This document shows positions 1 to 6,400 of a DNA stretch of 7,885 nucleotides, one piece after another. The position numbers and the translations under genes were made by a program. Position 1 is the stretch's first letter; each line of letters begins with the position of its first letter. The stretch lies in assembly GCA_964638815.1 (NCBI GenBank), contig CAZXBB010000305.1, forward strand, positions 1 through 7,885, read 5' to 3'. Source of the stretch: CAZXBB01 sp964638815. Its GTDB lineage: Bacteria; Planctomycetota; Phycisphaerae; Phycisphaerales; SM1A02. The notes beneath the pieces were generated by a model that was not told the DNA's origin, made no database searches, and worked only from the letters and a program-made list of their open reading frames with translations.

Positions 1-178
1 GTCCCGCCGGGTGGTGCGACAGGTTATCACAGCCCGGTTCCCGAATCGGGTGGATCGTGCCGCGGGCCGCGGCGGTGCGCCGCGTCGCGCGTGCCTCCCG
101 TCCCGGGCTTCTTCCATTTCGGGAACCACGGCGTCGATCGCCGCGTTATCGGAAAGTGGCTCCGCCGCGACCAGATGC

Positions 179-206
179 TTGACCGACCCTGCCCGCCAGA
201 TAGGCT
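179..206 (+). promoter_or_regulatory. Candidate sigma70-type promoter of the FG-GAP/UnbV gene
   Basis: TTGACC at 179-184 matches the -35 consensus TTGACA at 5 of 6 positions. After a 16-bp spacer comes TAGGCT at 201-206, which matches TATAAT only at the conserved first, second and last positions. Transcription would start near 213, giving a leader of about 45 nt before the ATG at 257. The -35 is good and the -10 is weak, so this is tentative. Confidence 0.33.
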
Positions 207-216
207 TCTGGAGGCT

Positions 217-242
217 GGGTCAGGAAGGCGGGGTCAGGAAGG
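217..242 (+). repeat. Tandem 12-bp repeat GGGTCAGGAAGG
   Basis: GGGTCAGGAAGG occurs perfectly at 217-228 and again at 231-242, a period of 14 bp. Each copy carries a purine-rich, Shine-Dalgarno-like AGGAAGG. Both copies lie further upstream of the ATG at 257 than is ideal for initiation. They may be a slippage duplication or stand-by ribosome sites in the leader. Confidence 0.6.
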
Positions 243-246
243 AAAC

Positions 247-253
247 AGGAAAG
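247..253 (+). promoter_or_regulatory. Shine-Dalgarno of the FG-GAP/UnbV gene
   Basis: AGGAAAG lies just before the ATG at 257, with the AGGA core at 247-250 and six bases between core and start codon. It decides the start at 257 over the longer open frame reaching back to position 11. A signal peptide begins exactly at this ATG. Confidence 0.7.
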
Positions 254-256
254 ACG

Positions 257-3200
257 ATGCGATACCCGACCTGTGTGCTCGCCGGCTCCTGCGCGATCGC
301 CACGACGACCGCCGCGAGCGCCGGCGTCGGCTTCGCCTTCACGGACGTCGGACCCGACCGCGGGATCCTGTCCTACACGATGGCCAACGGCGACGGCGCC
401 GGGGTCGCCGCCGCCGACTACGACGACGACGGCGACATCGACCTCTTCGTCCCGACCGCCGAGGGATTCCCGGACCAGCTCTACCGCAACCTGGGGGACG
501 GCCGGTTCGAGGAGGTCGCCGCCCAGTGCGGGCTGAACTCGTTCGCGCGGAGCCGCGTCGCGCTTTGGTTCGACTACGACGGCGATCACAAGCTCGATCT
601 CTTCGTCGCCGGCGACTGCTGGAACGCGGGACAGGACTGCACGAACACGAGCACGCTGTGGCTCTACCGCCAGGTCTCGCCCGACCACTTCGAGGACGTG
701 ACCGTTGCGGCGGAGATCCCGAACGACGCGATCGAATCGACCACGCCGCACCGCGGCGGCATGTGCGCCGGCGACATCAACGGCGACGGCTACCTCGATC
801 TCCTCATCAGCCTGTGGTTCGGCCCTCCCCAGCTCCTTTTGAACGACGGGGACGGCACGTTCACGCCGATCACGCAGTCGTCGGGTCTTTACATCGTCGG
901 CGGCCACTGGCAGCCGGTGATGCACGACTTCAACCGCGACGGCCGCCTCGACATCTACCACGCCGTCGACTTCAACGTGAACCACCTCTGGCTCAACCAG
1001 GGGAACAACACGTTCGTCGACTTCGCCGGCCCCTCGCGGACCGACAGCGCCTGGAACGACATGGGCGTGACGCTCGGCGACTACGACAACGACGGCGACT
1101 TCGACATCTACGTCACGAACATCAAGAGCACGGCCCGTCACAACGTGCTCTACCGCAACGACTCGGTCGGCCCGGTGCTCATCTTCACCGAGGTCGCGCA
1201 GACGCTTGGCGTGGACGACAGCGACTGGGGGTGGGGCGCGCAGTTCTTCGACGCGGACAACGACGGCGACCTCGATCTCGCGGTGACGAACGGGTGGTTC
1301 GACGGTCCCGACCAGGCGGACCCCTCGAGGTTCTTCCTCAACAACGGCGGCGGCGCGCCGTTCACGGACGTCTCGGATGCCGTCGGGTTCAACGACACCT
1401 ACTGGGGCAGCGCCGTCATCGCGATCGACTCCGATCGCGACGGAGATCTGGACCTCGTCCAGACCTGCAACGGCAACGGCTCGCGCCCCCACCTGCTGCG
1501 TCTGCTCGAGAACAACGCGGCCGCGGACGGGACGGGCGGCAACTGGCTCGTCGTCAAGCCGCGGATGACCGGGCCGAATCACCGCGCGATCGGCGCCGTG
1601 GTGCGCGCGAAGACCGGCGACCTCGAGATGGCGCGGGTGATCACCGCGGGGTCGAGCTTCTTCGGCCAGGAGCCGGCGGAGGCGTTCTTCGGTCTCGGCG
1701 ACGCGGAGACGGTGCTCGAGGTCACGGTGGAGTGGCCGGACGGCCGGCGGACGGTCGTGAAGGACGTGGCTGCCAACCGGCAGATCACCGTCAACCCGGT
1801 GACCTTCACCGACATGACGGCCGTCATCGGCGACGGTCTCCCGGACACGCTCACCGAATCGTGCGCGTGGGGCGACTATGACAACGACGGCGACGAGGAT
1901 CTCTACCTCACGTCCGACGGCCCCAACACGCTCTTCCGCAACGACGGAAACGACGTGTTCACCGACGTGACGGCCGCGACGGGAACCGGCAACGGGGGCT
2001 TCAGCGTGGGCACGGCGTTCGGGGACCGCGACAACGACGGCGACCTCGACCTCTACGTCGTGAACTTCGGCGGCGGGTCCGACGCGCTCTACCGCAACGA
2101 CGGCCCCGCCGGCGAGGGCGGCGAGTACACGTTCACCGACGTCGCCGCCGCCGCGGGCATCGACGAGGACGGCAGCAGCCGTGGCATGGCGTTCCTCGAC
2201 TACGACCGCGACGGTCTGCTCGACATCTACGTCAACGCGATCGGGCCTGACATCCTCTACCGCAACCTCGGCAACCTGACGTTCTCGAACGTCGCACCGG
2301 TCCTCGGCACGGATCCGGACGGGCAGGGCGTGGGCGTGGTCGGCACCGACGTCAACAACGACGGCTGGATCGACATCTACAACGGCAACCGCAGCGACGA
2401 CCTGAGCAACCTGTTCATCAACGACCATGGCACGTTCACCGACATCGCCGAGGAAGCGGGCATCACCGCTCACGGCCTCGGCATGGGCGTCCTGTCGTTC
2501 GACTACGACAACGACCTCGACATGGACCTCTACTGGACGACGTGGCCGGGCGGCGGGAAGGAACCCGTGAAGAACGCGCTCTACCGGAATGAGGGCGACG
2601 GAACGGTCTACGTCGATGTCGCCGCCGACACCGGAACCGAGGACCCGCTGGGCTGGGGCATCAGTTGCAACGCCGGCGACATCGACAATGACGGCTGGCA
2701 GGACTTCTTCGTGACGAACGGCTTCTCCGAAACGAGCACGAAGAGCGTGCTGTTCCGCAACCTCGCCGGCACGACCGGCTTCGAGGACGTCACGGCGACG
2801 CTGACCGGCAGCGCCGACTGGGACGGCCGCGGCGTCGCGTTCGCCGACTACGACGACGACGGCGACCTCGACATCGTGCTGACGGGCGCGATCAGCGACG
2901 CGACGCGGCTCTGGCGAAACGACTCAGGCAACACGAACCACTGGATCACCGTCAAGCTCGTCGGCATGACCAGCAACCGCAGCGCCATCGGCGCCCGCGT
3001 CGAGGTGACGGCAGCCGGCGGCATGCGGACGGTGCAGGAGGTGAGCGGCGGCGCGGGACGCGGCTCCTTCAACAGCCTGCCGCTCGAGTTCGGTCTTGGC
3101 GCGGCGGACGAGGTCGAGACGATCTTCGTGCGCTGGCCGAGCGGCCTGCCGCAGCTCGTCGTGCCCGGCGTGATCGACGGGCGCATCACGATCAGCGAGC

Positions 3201-3379
3201 CGAGGCCGGGCGACGTGGACGGCGACGGCAGCGTCAGCTTCGCGGACATCCTCGCCGTGCTGGGGGGCTGGGGCGTCTGCCCTCCGCCACCGGCGTACTG
3301 TCTGCTCGATCAGAACGCGGACGGCGTGGTGGGGTTCGCCGAGGTGCTCATCATCCTCGCGAACTGGAACCCGTTCTGA
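257..3379 (+). CDS. Secreted FG-GAP/VCBS repeat protein with two ASPIC/UnbV domains and a C-terminal dockerin-like module
   Basis: The protein has 1040 residues. The start is set by a Shine-Dalgarno and by a signal peptide (residues 1-22, likely cleavage ASA|G). Fourteen calcium loops of FG-GAP/VCBS type (D-x-D/N-x-D-G-x-x-D) begin at residues 54, 106, 173, 224, 275, 332, 391, 540, 590, 648, 698, 749, 808 and 864. Loops 2 (DYDGDHKLD) and 12 (DYDNDLDMD) are degenerate. ASPIC/UnbV domains (CRTAC1-like; motifs RAIGAVVR / SAIGARVEV, FGLG and the W-P-D/S-G strand) follow the seventh and fourteenth loops, at about 429-512 and 894-978. The molecule therefore looks like two complete units of seven propeller blades plus UnbV. 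Residues 984-1040 form a dockerin-like pair: DVDGDGSVSFAD is canonical, while DQNADGVVGFAE ends in Glu. A short Cys-flanked Pro linker separates them. FG-GAP repeats usually form calcium-binding beta-propellers for extracellular binding, and dockerins dock to cohesins. No catalytic motif is visible, so the ligand and role are unknown. An exported or surface-attached location is inferred. Confidence 0.9.
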   Translation: MRYPTCVLAGSCAIATTTAASAGVGFAFTDVGPDRGILSYTMANGDGAGVAAADYDDDGDIDLFVPTAEGFPDQLYRNLGDGRFEEVAAQCGLNSFARSRVALWFDYDGDHKLDLFVAGDCWNAGQDCTNTSTLWLYRQVSPDHFEDVTVAAEIPNDAIESTTPHRGGMCAGDINGDGYLDLLISLWFGPPQLLLNDGDGTFTPITQSSGLYIVGGHWQPVMHDFNRDGRLDIYHAVDFNVNHLWLNQGNNTFVDFAGPSRTDSAWNDMGVTLGDYDNDGDFDIYVTNIKSTARHNVLYRNDSVGPVLIFTEVAQTLGVDDSDWGWGAQFFDADNDGDLDLAVTNGWFDGPDQADPSRFFLNNGGGAPFTDVSDAVGFNDTYWGSAVIAIDSDRDGDLDLVQTCNGNGSRPHLLRLLENNAAADGTGGNWLVVKPRMTGPNHRAIGAVVRAKTGDLEMARVITAGSSFFGQEPAEAFFGLGDAETVLEVTVEWPDGRRTVVKDVAANRQITVNPVTFTDMTAVIGDGLPDTLTESCAWGDYDNDGDEDLYLTSDGPNTLFRNDGNDVFTDVTAATGTGNGGFSVGTAFGDRDNDGDLDLYVVNFGGGSDALYRNDGPAGEGGEYTFTDVAAAAGIDEDGSSRGMAFLDYDRDGLLDIYVNAIGPDILYRNLGNLTFSNVAPVLGTDPDGQGVGVVGTDVNNDGWIDIYNGNRSDDLSNLFINDHGTFTDIAEEAGITAHGLGMGVLSFDYDNDLDMDLYWTTWPGGGKEPVKNALYRNEGDGTVYVDVAADTGTEDPLGWGISCNAGDIDNDGWQDFFVTNGFSETSTKSVLFRNLAGTTGFEDVTATLTGSADWDGRGVAFADYDDDGDLDIVLTGAISDATRLWRNDSGNTNHWITVKLVGMTSNRSAIGARVEVTAAGGMRTVQEVSGGAGRGSFNSLPLEFGLGAADEVETIFVRWPSGLPQLVVPGVIDGRITISEPRPGDVDGDGSVSFADILAVLGGWGVCPPPPAYCLLDQNADGVVGFAEVLIILANWNPF

Positions 3380-3470
3380 GCGTTGACCGGTGCGGGGTTC
3401 GCGGGTGCGCTCTTCACCGCTGCCCGGGACCGCGCCTCGTGTTCTCCTCCTGTCCGTCGGGATCCGGCTC

Positions 3471-3484
3471 CGCGCGCGCGCGCG
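3471..3484. repeat. (CG)7 alternating tract
   Basis: Fourteen bases of uninterrupted CG dinucleotide lie between the two convergent genes, just before the terminator hairpin. Alternating CG is the classic sequence able to adopt Z-DNA under negative supercoiling. Convergent transcription would alter supercoiling here, but any function is speculation. Confidence 0.6.
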
Positions 3485-3512
3485 TTGCGGCACGGTCGAT
3501 ACGGCCGCCGCG

Positions 3513-3544
3513 CAAACAAAAGCCGGACCCCGGCGGGGTCCGGC
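3513..3544 (-). terminator. Intrinsic terminator of the minus-strand dockerin gene, possibly bidirectional
   Basis: Arms at 3522-3531 and 3535-3544 form a perfect 10-bp GC-rich stem (GCCGGACCCC/GGGGTCCGGC) with a 3-nt loop. Read on the minus strand, the stem is followed at once by TTTTGTTTG (3521-3513), a proper U-tract. It begins 55 nt after the TAA at 3600-3602. On the plus strand the bases after the stem are only pyrimidine-rich (CCTTCTCCTT). It would act weakly, if at all, for the convergent gene that ends at 3379. Confidence 0.88.
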
Positions 3545-3599
3545 CCTTCTCCTTCATCCGGGACCGGGGATTCACTCCCTGCCACGCGGGCGCCCTGGC

Positions 3600-6062
3600 T
3601 TAGCAGGGATTGCACCCCGTGCACCGGTAGAACCCCACGCAGAACCCCGTGCCCGGGGGCTGGCACGGGAAGATCACGATCAGGAACGGCGGGCACGGGT
3701 TGAAGAACGGGCACGGCCCGAGCGGTCCGCACGGCAGCAGGATCTTCCCGACGGGAGGCGCCGGGCACTGACCGCCGCCGCCGACCGGGAAGCACGGCGA
3801 CGCGCCGAGGAGCGAGTAGGTGCACAGGCCCGGCGGCGGCGGAGGCGGCGGGCAGACGTAGTGCAGGTGGCCGGGTCCGCCGGCCGCGATGTGCGGGGGA
3901 AGACCGGGCGCGTCGGCGCCGTCGTCGCCGCCGCCCGGGGGCACGCCCGGGAAGAACGGGAACGGGTTGCCGAGCTCGCACTGGTTGAAGAAGCCCTGGG
4001 CCGGCGGACGGGTCGAGAACGGGAACGGCTCGTCCCAGCCCATGTTCACCGCGGGCAGACCCGCCTGGTCGAAGTCGAAGAAGCGAAGCCGCACGTCCTC
4101 GGGCTGGATGACCCCCTGCGCGAGCAGGTCGAGATCCTGCTCGGGCGCGAAGATGAACCGTGGCCGCACCGGCACGACTGCCTGGGTCTGTCCGCCGTCG
4201 GCACTCTCGAGAGTGGCGTTGAGGAGGCCGGGCACCTGGTTGTCGCTCAGCCCCATCGCCACGACCCAGTTCTGGCCGCTCACCGTGATCGGCTGGACGC
4301 TGGTGAGCGAGAGCTCGACGATCTCGATCTGCACCGGAGTGGCCGGACGCGGGAAGCCGGTCCCCGGGAAGTCGACCGGGCCGCTGCGTCGTACCCGCGT
4401 ATCGACGAGATGGAGGTCCGAGTCGTCGCCGAAGAACCCGGCGAGCGGGATCTGGCCCATGAACGGTTCCGAGCCCGGGAAGAAGAAGTCCGCCGGAATC
4501 GGCGGGATGTCCGCGGAGCCGAACTCCACCGTGGTCTCCGCACCCGGTTCGGTGAGCGTCGTGAACGGATCCTCGTTCGGGATCAGGCAGTCGATGCACG
4601 GGCCCCAGGCCGCGAGGATCGCGAGGATGTCCTGGAAATCGACCGCGCAGTTGCGGTTGATGTCCGCCAGTTTGTACGGGGGACAGGGCGCGTACGGGCC
4701 CCAGTCCCCGAGCACGGCCAGGATGTCGCCGAAGTCCACCCGACCGCTGCCGTCGATGTCCTCCGGGCAGGGATCCGGGTCGGGGCACACCGAGACGTCG
4801 TCGTAGAAGGCGCGCGTTGCGCCGTTGGAGAAGAGGTCCAGGGCCGCGAGGTTGAGCCCGCCGGCCGGCGGGACGTGCCCGGTCCACGTGTCGTTGATGA
4901 TCTCCTGGCCGTTGTACGTCACGACCTGGCGGTCGAGATCGAAATCGATCATCACGTCGATCGGGATCCACGCGTCGAAGACGATCGGCGCGCTGCCGGT
5001 GCCGTTGAAATCCTGCACGTTGCCGGTCGCGGCATCGGCAACGACCTGCGTCGACCAGTTCTTACTGGCCGGGTTGCCGTCCGGTACATAGGCGTTCAGC
5101 AGAATGACGAACGTCTGTCCGGAGAACCCGCTCGGAATGTACTGGTGAAGCCTGACCTTCCACCGGCCCGAGTTGACGCCGCTGAACTGGTGGACGATAT
5201 CGTCGCTGGCGTCGATCTCGAGCGAGTGCGGCAGCGAGCGCGCGATCGCCGGAGTCACGATGCCGTCCTGGAAGATGGGGTCGTTGTCCCAGGCTTCCCA
5301 CCCCCCCTGGCCGACGATGACGCTCCCGGCGGGATAGTCGTCGAAGTCTTCCTCGAGCGCGCAGTCGCTTCCATCGACGGGCTCGCCCGCGGACATGCGG
5401 ACCGTCGCATCCGTCGTGCCGCCGAGTCCCTCGAGGACGCTCCCCGGTGCGCCCGCGAAGTCGATTCGGTAGTGGACGTCGAAGAAGCTGTCCACGTTCC
5501 ACCTGCCGTCGCCGAGATCGGTGAGCGTCGTCTGTCCCGGGCTCGGCAGGCCGAAGGCCCCGCCGGCCTGAATCTGGATGTGTTCGAAGTCCGGGTCGCC
5601 GAAGAGCCCTCCCTGGAGCTGGAACATCTCGTTCGGGAACGTCTGCACGGGATCGCCCAGGGTCCGCGGGCCGGTGTGCACCTCGCAGTTGACCTGCATG
5701 ACGATGAACCGGCTGAAGCCGGCCAGCTCGCCGGTGCCGTTCATCTCCATGAACAGGAACGAGTCGAAGAGCTCGATCTCGCCGTCCGGACCGAACCGGC
5801 CCCCGGGCTGACGCTGCACGTTGAAGAACTTCTGGTGCTCGATGCCGATCTCGATCGTCGTGCCCGGCGGCAGGCCGTCGATCAGGATGTGGACGTCGTC
5901 GGGGCTCAGGTAGCCGCACCCTGCCGGCGGCAGGTGAACGGTGCCGCCGGCGTCCGGTTCGATGCACGGCTGGGCCGAAGCGAGCGGCGTCAGGCCGGCC
6001 GCGAACGCGACCGCCGCCGCGAAGACGATTCCGTGGCGAGAGAGCGATGACAAATGGCGCAT
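3600..6062 (-). CDS. Secreted multidomain protein with an internal dockerin-like module and a Cys/Pro-rich C-terminal tail
   Basis: The protein has 820 residues. The ATG at 6062-6060 is preceded by a purine-rich Shine-Dalgarno (AAGGAAAAGGGA) and begins a clear signal peptide (1-30, cleavage ASA|Q). Residues about 45-230 form a beta-rich module (GYLSPDDVHI..., ...CEVHTGPRTLGDPVQ, LPSPGQTTLTDL) that resembles one I recall from planctomycete exported proteins. Residues about 239-425 look like a concanavalin/LamG-type jelly-roll (EDFDDYPAG at the start, FYDDVSV at the end). Residues 432-490 are a dockerin-like pair with loops DIDGSGRVDFGD and DINRNCAVDFQD; Cys472 replaces the loop Gly of the second. 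Residues about 495-665 form another beta-rich segment of unknown family. The tail (about 690-820) holds a run of seven prolines (738-744) and 13 of the protein's 23 cysteines, ending CTGCNPC. I see no enzyme motif. It is exported, and adhesion, carbohydrate binding or matrix function is only inferred. It has its own promoter and terminator. Confidence 0.88.
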   Translation of the reverse strand: MRHLSSLSRHGIVFAAAVAFAAGLTPLASAQPCIEPDAGGTVHLPPAGCGYLSPDDVHILIDGLPPGTTIEIGIEHQKFFNVQRQPGGRFGPDGEIELFDSFLFMEMNGTGELAGFSRFIVMQVNCEVHTGPRTLGDPVQTFPNEMFQLQGGLFGDPDFEHIQIQAGGAFGLPSPGQTTLTDLGDGRWNVDSFFDVHYRIDFAGAPGSVLEGLGGTTDATVRMSAGEPVDGSDCALEEDFDDYPAGSVIVGQGGWEAWDNDPIFQDGIVTPAIARSLPHSLEIDASDDIVHQFSGVNSGRWKVRLHQYIPSGFSGQTFVILLNAYVPDGNPASKNWSTQVVADAATGNVQDFNGTGSAPIVFDAWIPIDVMIDFDLDRQVVTYNGQEIINDTWTGHVPPAGGLNLAALDLFSNGATRAFYDDVSVCPDPDPCPEDIDGSGRVDFGDILAVLGDWGPYAPCPPYKLADINRNCAVDFQDILAILAAWGPCIDCLIPNEDPFTTLTEPGAETTVEFGSADIPPIPADFFFPGSEPFMGQIPLAGFFGDDSDLHLVDTRVRRSGPVDFPGTGFPRPATPVQIEIVELSLTSVQPITVSGQNWVVAMGLSDNQVPGLLNATLESADGGQTQAVVPVRPRFIFAPEQDLDLLAQGVIQPEDVRLRFFDFDQAGLPAVNMGWDEPFPFSTRPPAQGFFNQCELGNPFPFFPGVPPGGGDDGADAPGLPPHIAAGGPGHLHYVCPPPPPPPGLCTYSLLGASPCFPVGGGGQCPAPPVGKILLPCGPLGPCPFFNPCPPFLIVIFPCQPPGTGFCVGFYRCTGCNPC

Positions 6063-6192
6063 GACGGTTCCCTTTTCCTTCGACCGGAGGAAATCGAGTG
6101 AGGGGTCATGCCGGCAGTTCGCGACCGGTCTCGGCGTTCGGCCGTCAGCCGCCGCGAGCTCCCGCATGACGAACGAGCGGCCCCCGGGCATC

Positions 6193-6214
6193 GACGCGCC
6201 GTTGCCGGCGCGTC
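6193..6214 (-). promoter_or_regulatory. GNRA-capped hairpin in the 5' leader of the minus-strand dockerin gene
   Basis: GACGCGCCG (6193-6201) and CGGCGCGTC (6206-6214) are perfect complements separated by 4 nt. On the minus-strand transcript the loop reads GCAA, a GNRA tetraloop closed by a G-C pair, so the RNA hairpin should be very stable. It lies about 20 nt after the start site predicted from the promoter at 6241-6268. It could protect the mRNA 5' end or affect leader folding. The plus-strand loop TTGC is not a GNRA loop. Confidence 0.5.
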
Positions 6215-6240
6215 CGCCCAGTGTCCGGGAAACCGCGCCC

Positions 6241-6268
6241 AGAATAACACCCCGCTCGCGCGTGGCAA
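6241..6268 (-). promoter_or_regulatory. Candidate extended -10 promoter of the minus-strand dockerin gene
   Basis: On the minus strand TTGCCA (6268-6263) matches the -35 consensus at 5 of 6 positions. A 16-bp spacer ends in TGT, giving an extended -10 TGn element directly before TATTCT (6246-6241; 4 of 6, including the conserved first, second and last bases). Transcription would start near 6234, leaving a leader of about 170 nt before the ATG at 6062. This is the best promoter-like sequence in the region. Confidence 0.5.
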
Positions 6269-6281
6269 GGAAGAAATCCGC

Positions 6282-6299
6282 GGACGGCGCACGCCGTCC
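6282..6299. repeat. Perfect 8-bp inverted repeat, 2-bp centre
   Basis: GGACGGCG at 6282-6289 is mirrored by CGCCGTCC at 6292-6299 with CA between. The dyad lies just upstream of the -35 of the minus-strand promoter and upstream of trpB. It could be a repressor or activator site, or an RNA hairpin if a trpB leader extends this far. No T-run follows, so it is not a terminator. Confidence 0.45.
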
Positions 6300-6308
6300 C
6301 GTGAGTGC

Positions 6309-6336
6309 GCGCGATCGTCGCGCTGGCGACGCGCGC
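6309..6336 (+). repeat. Imperfect GC-rich hairpin followed by a T-rich patch upstream of trpB
   Basis: CGTCGC (6316-6321) pairs with GCGACG (6326-6331) around a GCTG loop. Beyond a 2-nt AT bulge the stem continues with GCGCG (6309-6313) against CGCGC (6332-6336), about 11 bp in all. Five bases later comes TTTTACTTA (6342-6350). It resembles a poor intrinsic terminator or attenuator reading toward trpB, but the T-tract is displaced. Hairpins of this size can arise by chance in GC-rich DNA. Confidence 0.3.
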
Positions 6337-6381
6337 CGGAATTTTACTTACGAACAGGCCGCAAACGTCCGCGCGACGTCG

Positions 6382-6396
6382 ATGGACCGCGTCCAT
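6382..6396. repeat. Inverted repeat ATGGAC-CGC-GTCCAT upstream of trpB
   Basis: A perfect 6-bp dyad with a 3-bp centre. Its right half contains GCGTCCAT (6389-6396). The same octamer recurs at 6409-6416 and 6426-6433, so one word appears three times within 45 bp before and across the trpB start. This could be an operator cluster, although the second and third copies are also explained by the 16-bp tandem duplication. Confidence 0.4.
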
Positions 6397-6400
6397 GTCA

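Larger units (their letters stand above)
1..256. other. Upstream region without a supported gene
   Basis: I see no convincing coding sequence here. The frame of the downstream gene stays open back to a GTG at position 11. That extension is Arg/Ala/Ser-rich, matches no domain I know, and would bury the signal peptide that starts at 257. The region therefore reads as intergenic leader. It contains a candidate promoter (179-206), a tandem 12-bp repeat (217-242) and a Shine-Dalgarno (247-253). A 10-bp inverted repeat (36-45 with 118-127) is too widely spaced to call. The 3' end of an upstream gene could lie before the window. Confidence 0.5.

Noticed and set aside
33..50. tRNA T-arm-like GGTTC...GAATC sequence
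   Set aside because: Spacing does not fit a T-loop (extra bases between GGTTC and GAATC), and no acceptor stem or anticodon arm can be built around it.
36..127. 10-bp inverted repeat GGTTCCCGAA / TTCGGGAACC
   Set aside because: The arms are 72 bp apart without supporting structure, and a match of this length over such a distance is expected about once by chance in a window this size.
11..256. N-terminal extension of the FG-GAP protein from a GTG at position 11
   Set aside because: The extension has no domain or signal-like features and would place the signal peptide internally. The ATG at 257 has a well-spaced Shine-Dalgarno.
281..292. Possible lipobox near Cys12 of the FG-GAP protein (LAGSC)
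   Set aside because: The residue at -3 from the Cys is Ala with Leu at -4, so the canonical L-[AS]-[GA]-C pattern is not met. An ordinary ASA|G cleavage fits better.
146..2473. Long minus-strand open frame (775 codons) opposite the FG-GAP gene
   Set aside because: Its product is a monotonous Val/Arg/Asp/Glu sequence, the expected mirror of repeated Asp-rich codons in GC-rich DNA. It lacks domains, and the plus strand is clearly coding.
416..2872. Recurring GACAACGACGGCGAC-like DNA motifs suggesting a direct-repeat array
   Set aside because: The copies are in frame, irregularly spaced and encode the FG-GAP calcium loops. There are no constant spacers as in a CRISPR array.
3390..6050. Long plus-strand open frame (886 codons) opposite the minus-strand dockerin gene
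   Set aside because: It is Arg/Glu/Asp/Val-rich without recognisable domains and covers the whole minus-strand gene, which has a signal peptide, dockerin loops, promoter and terminator.
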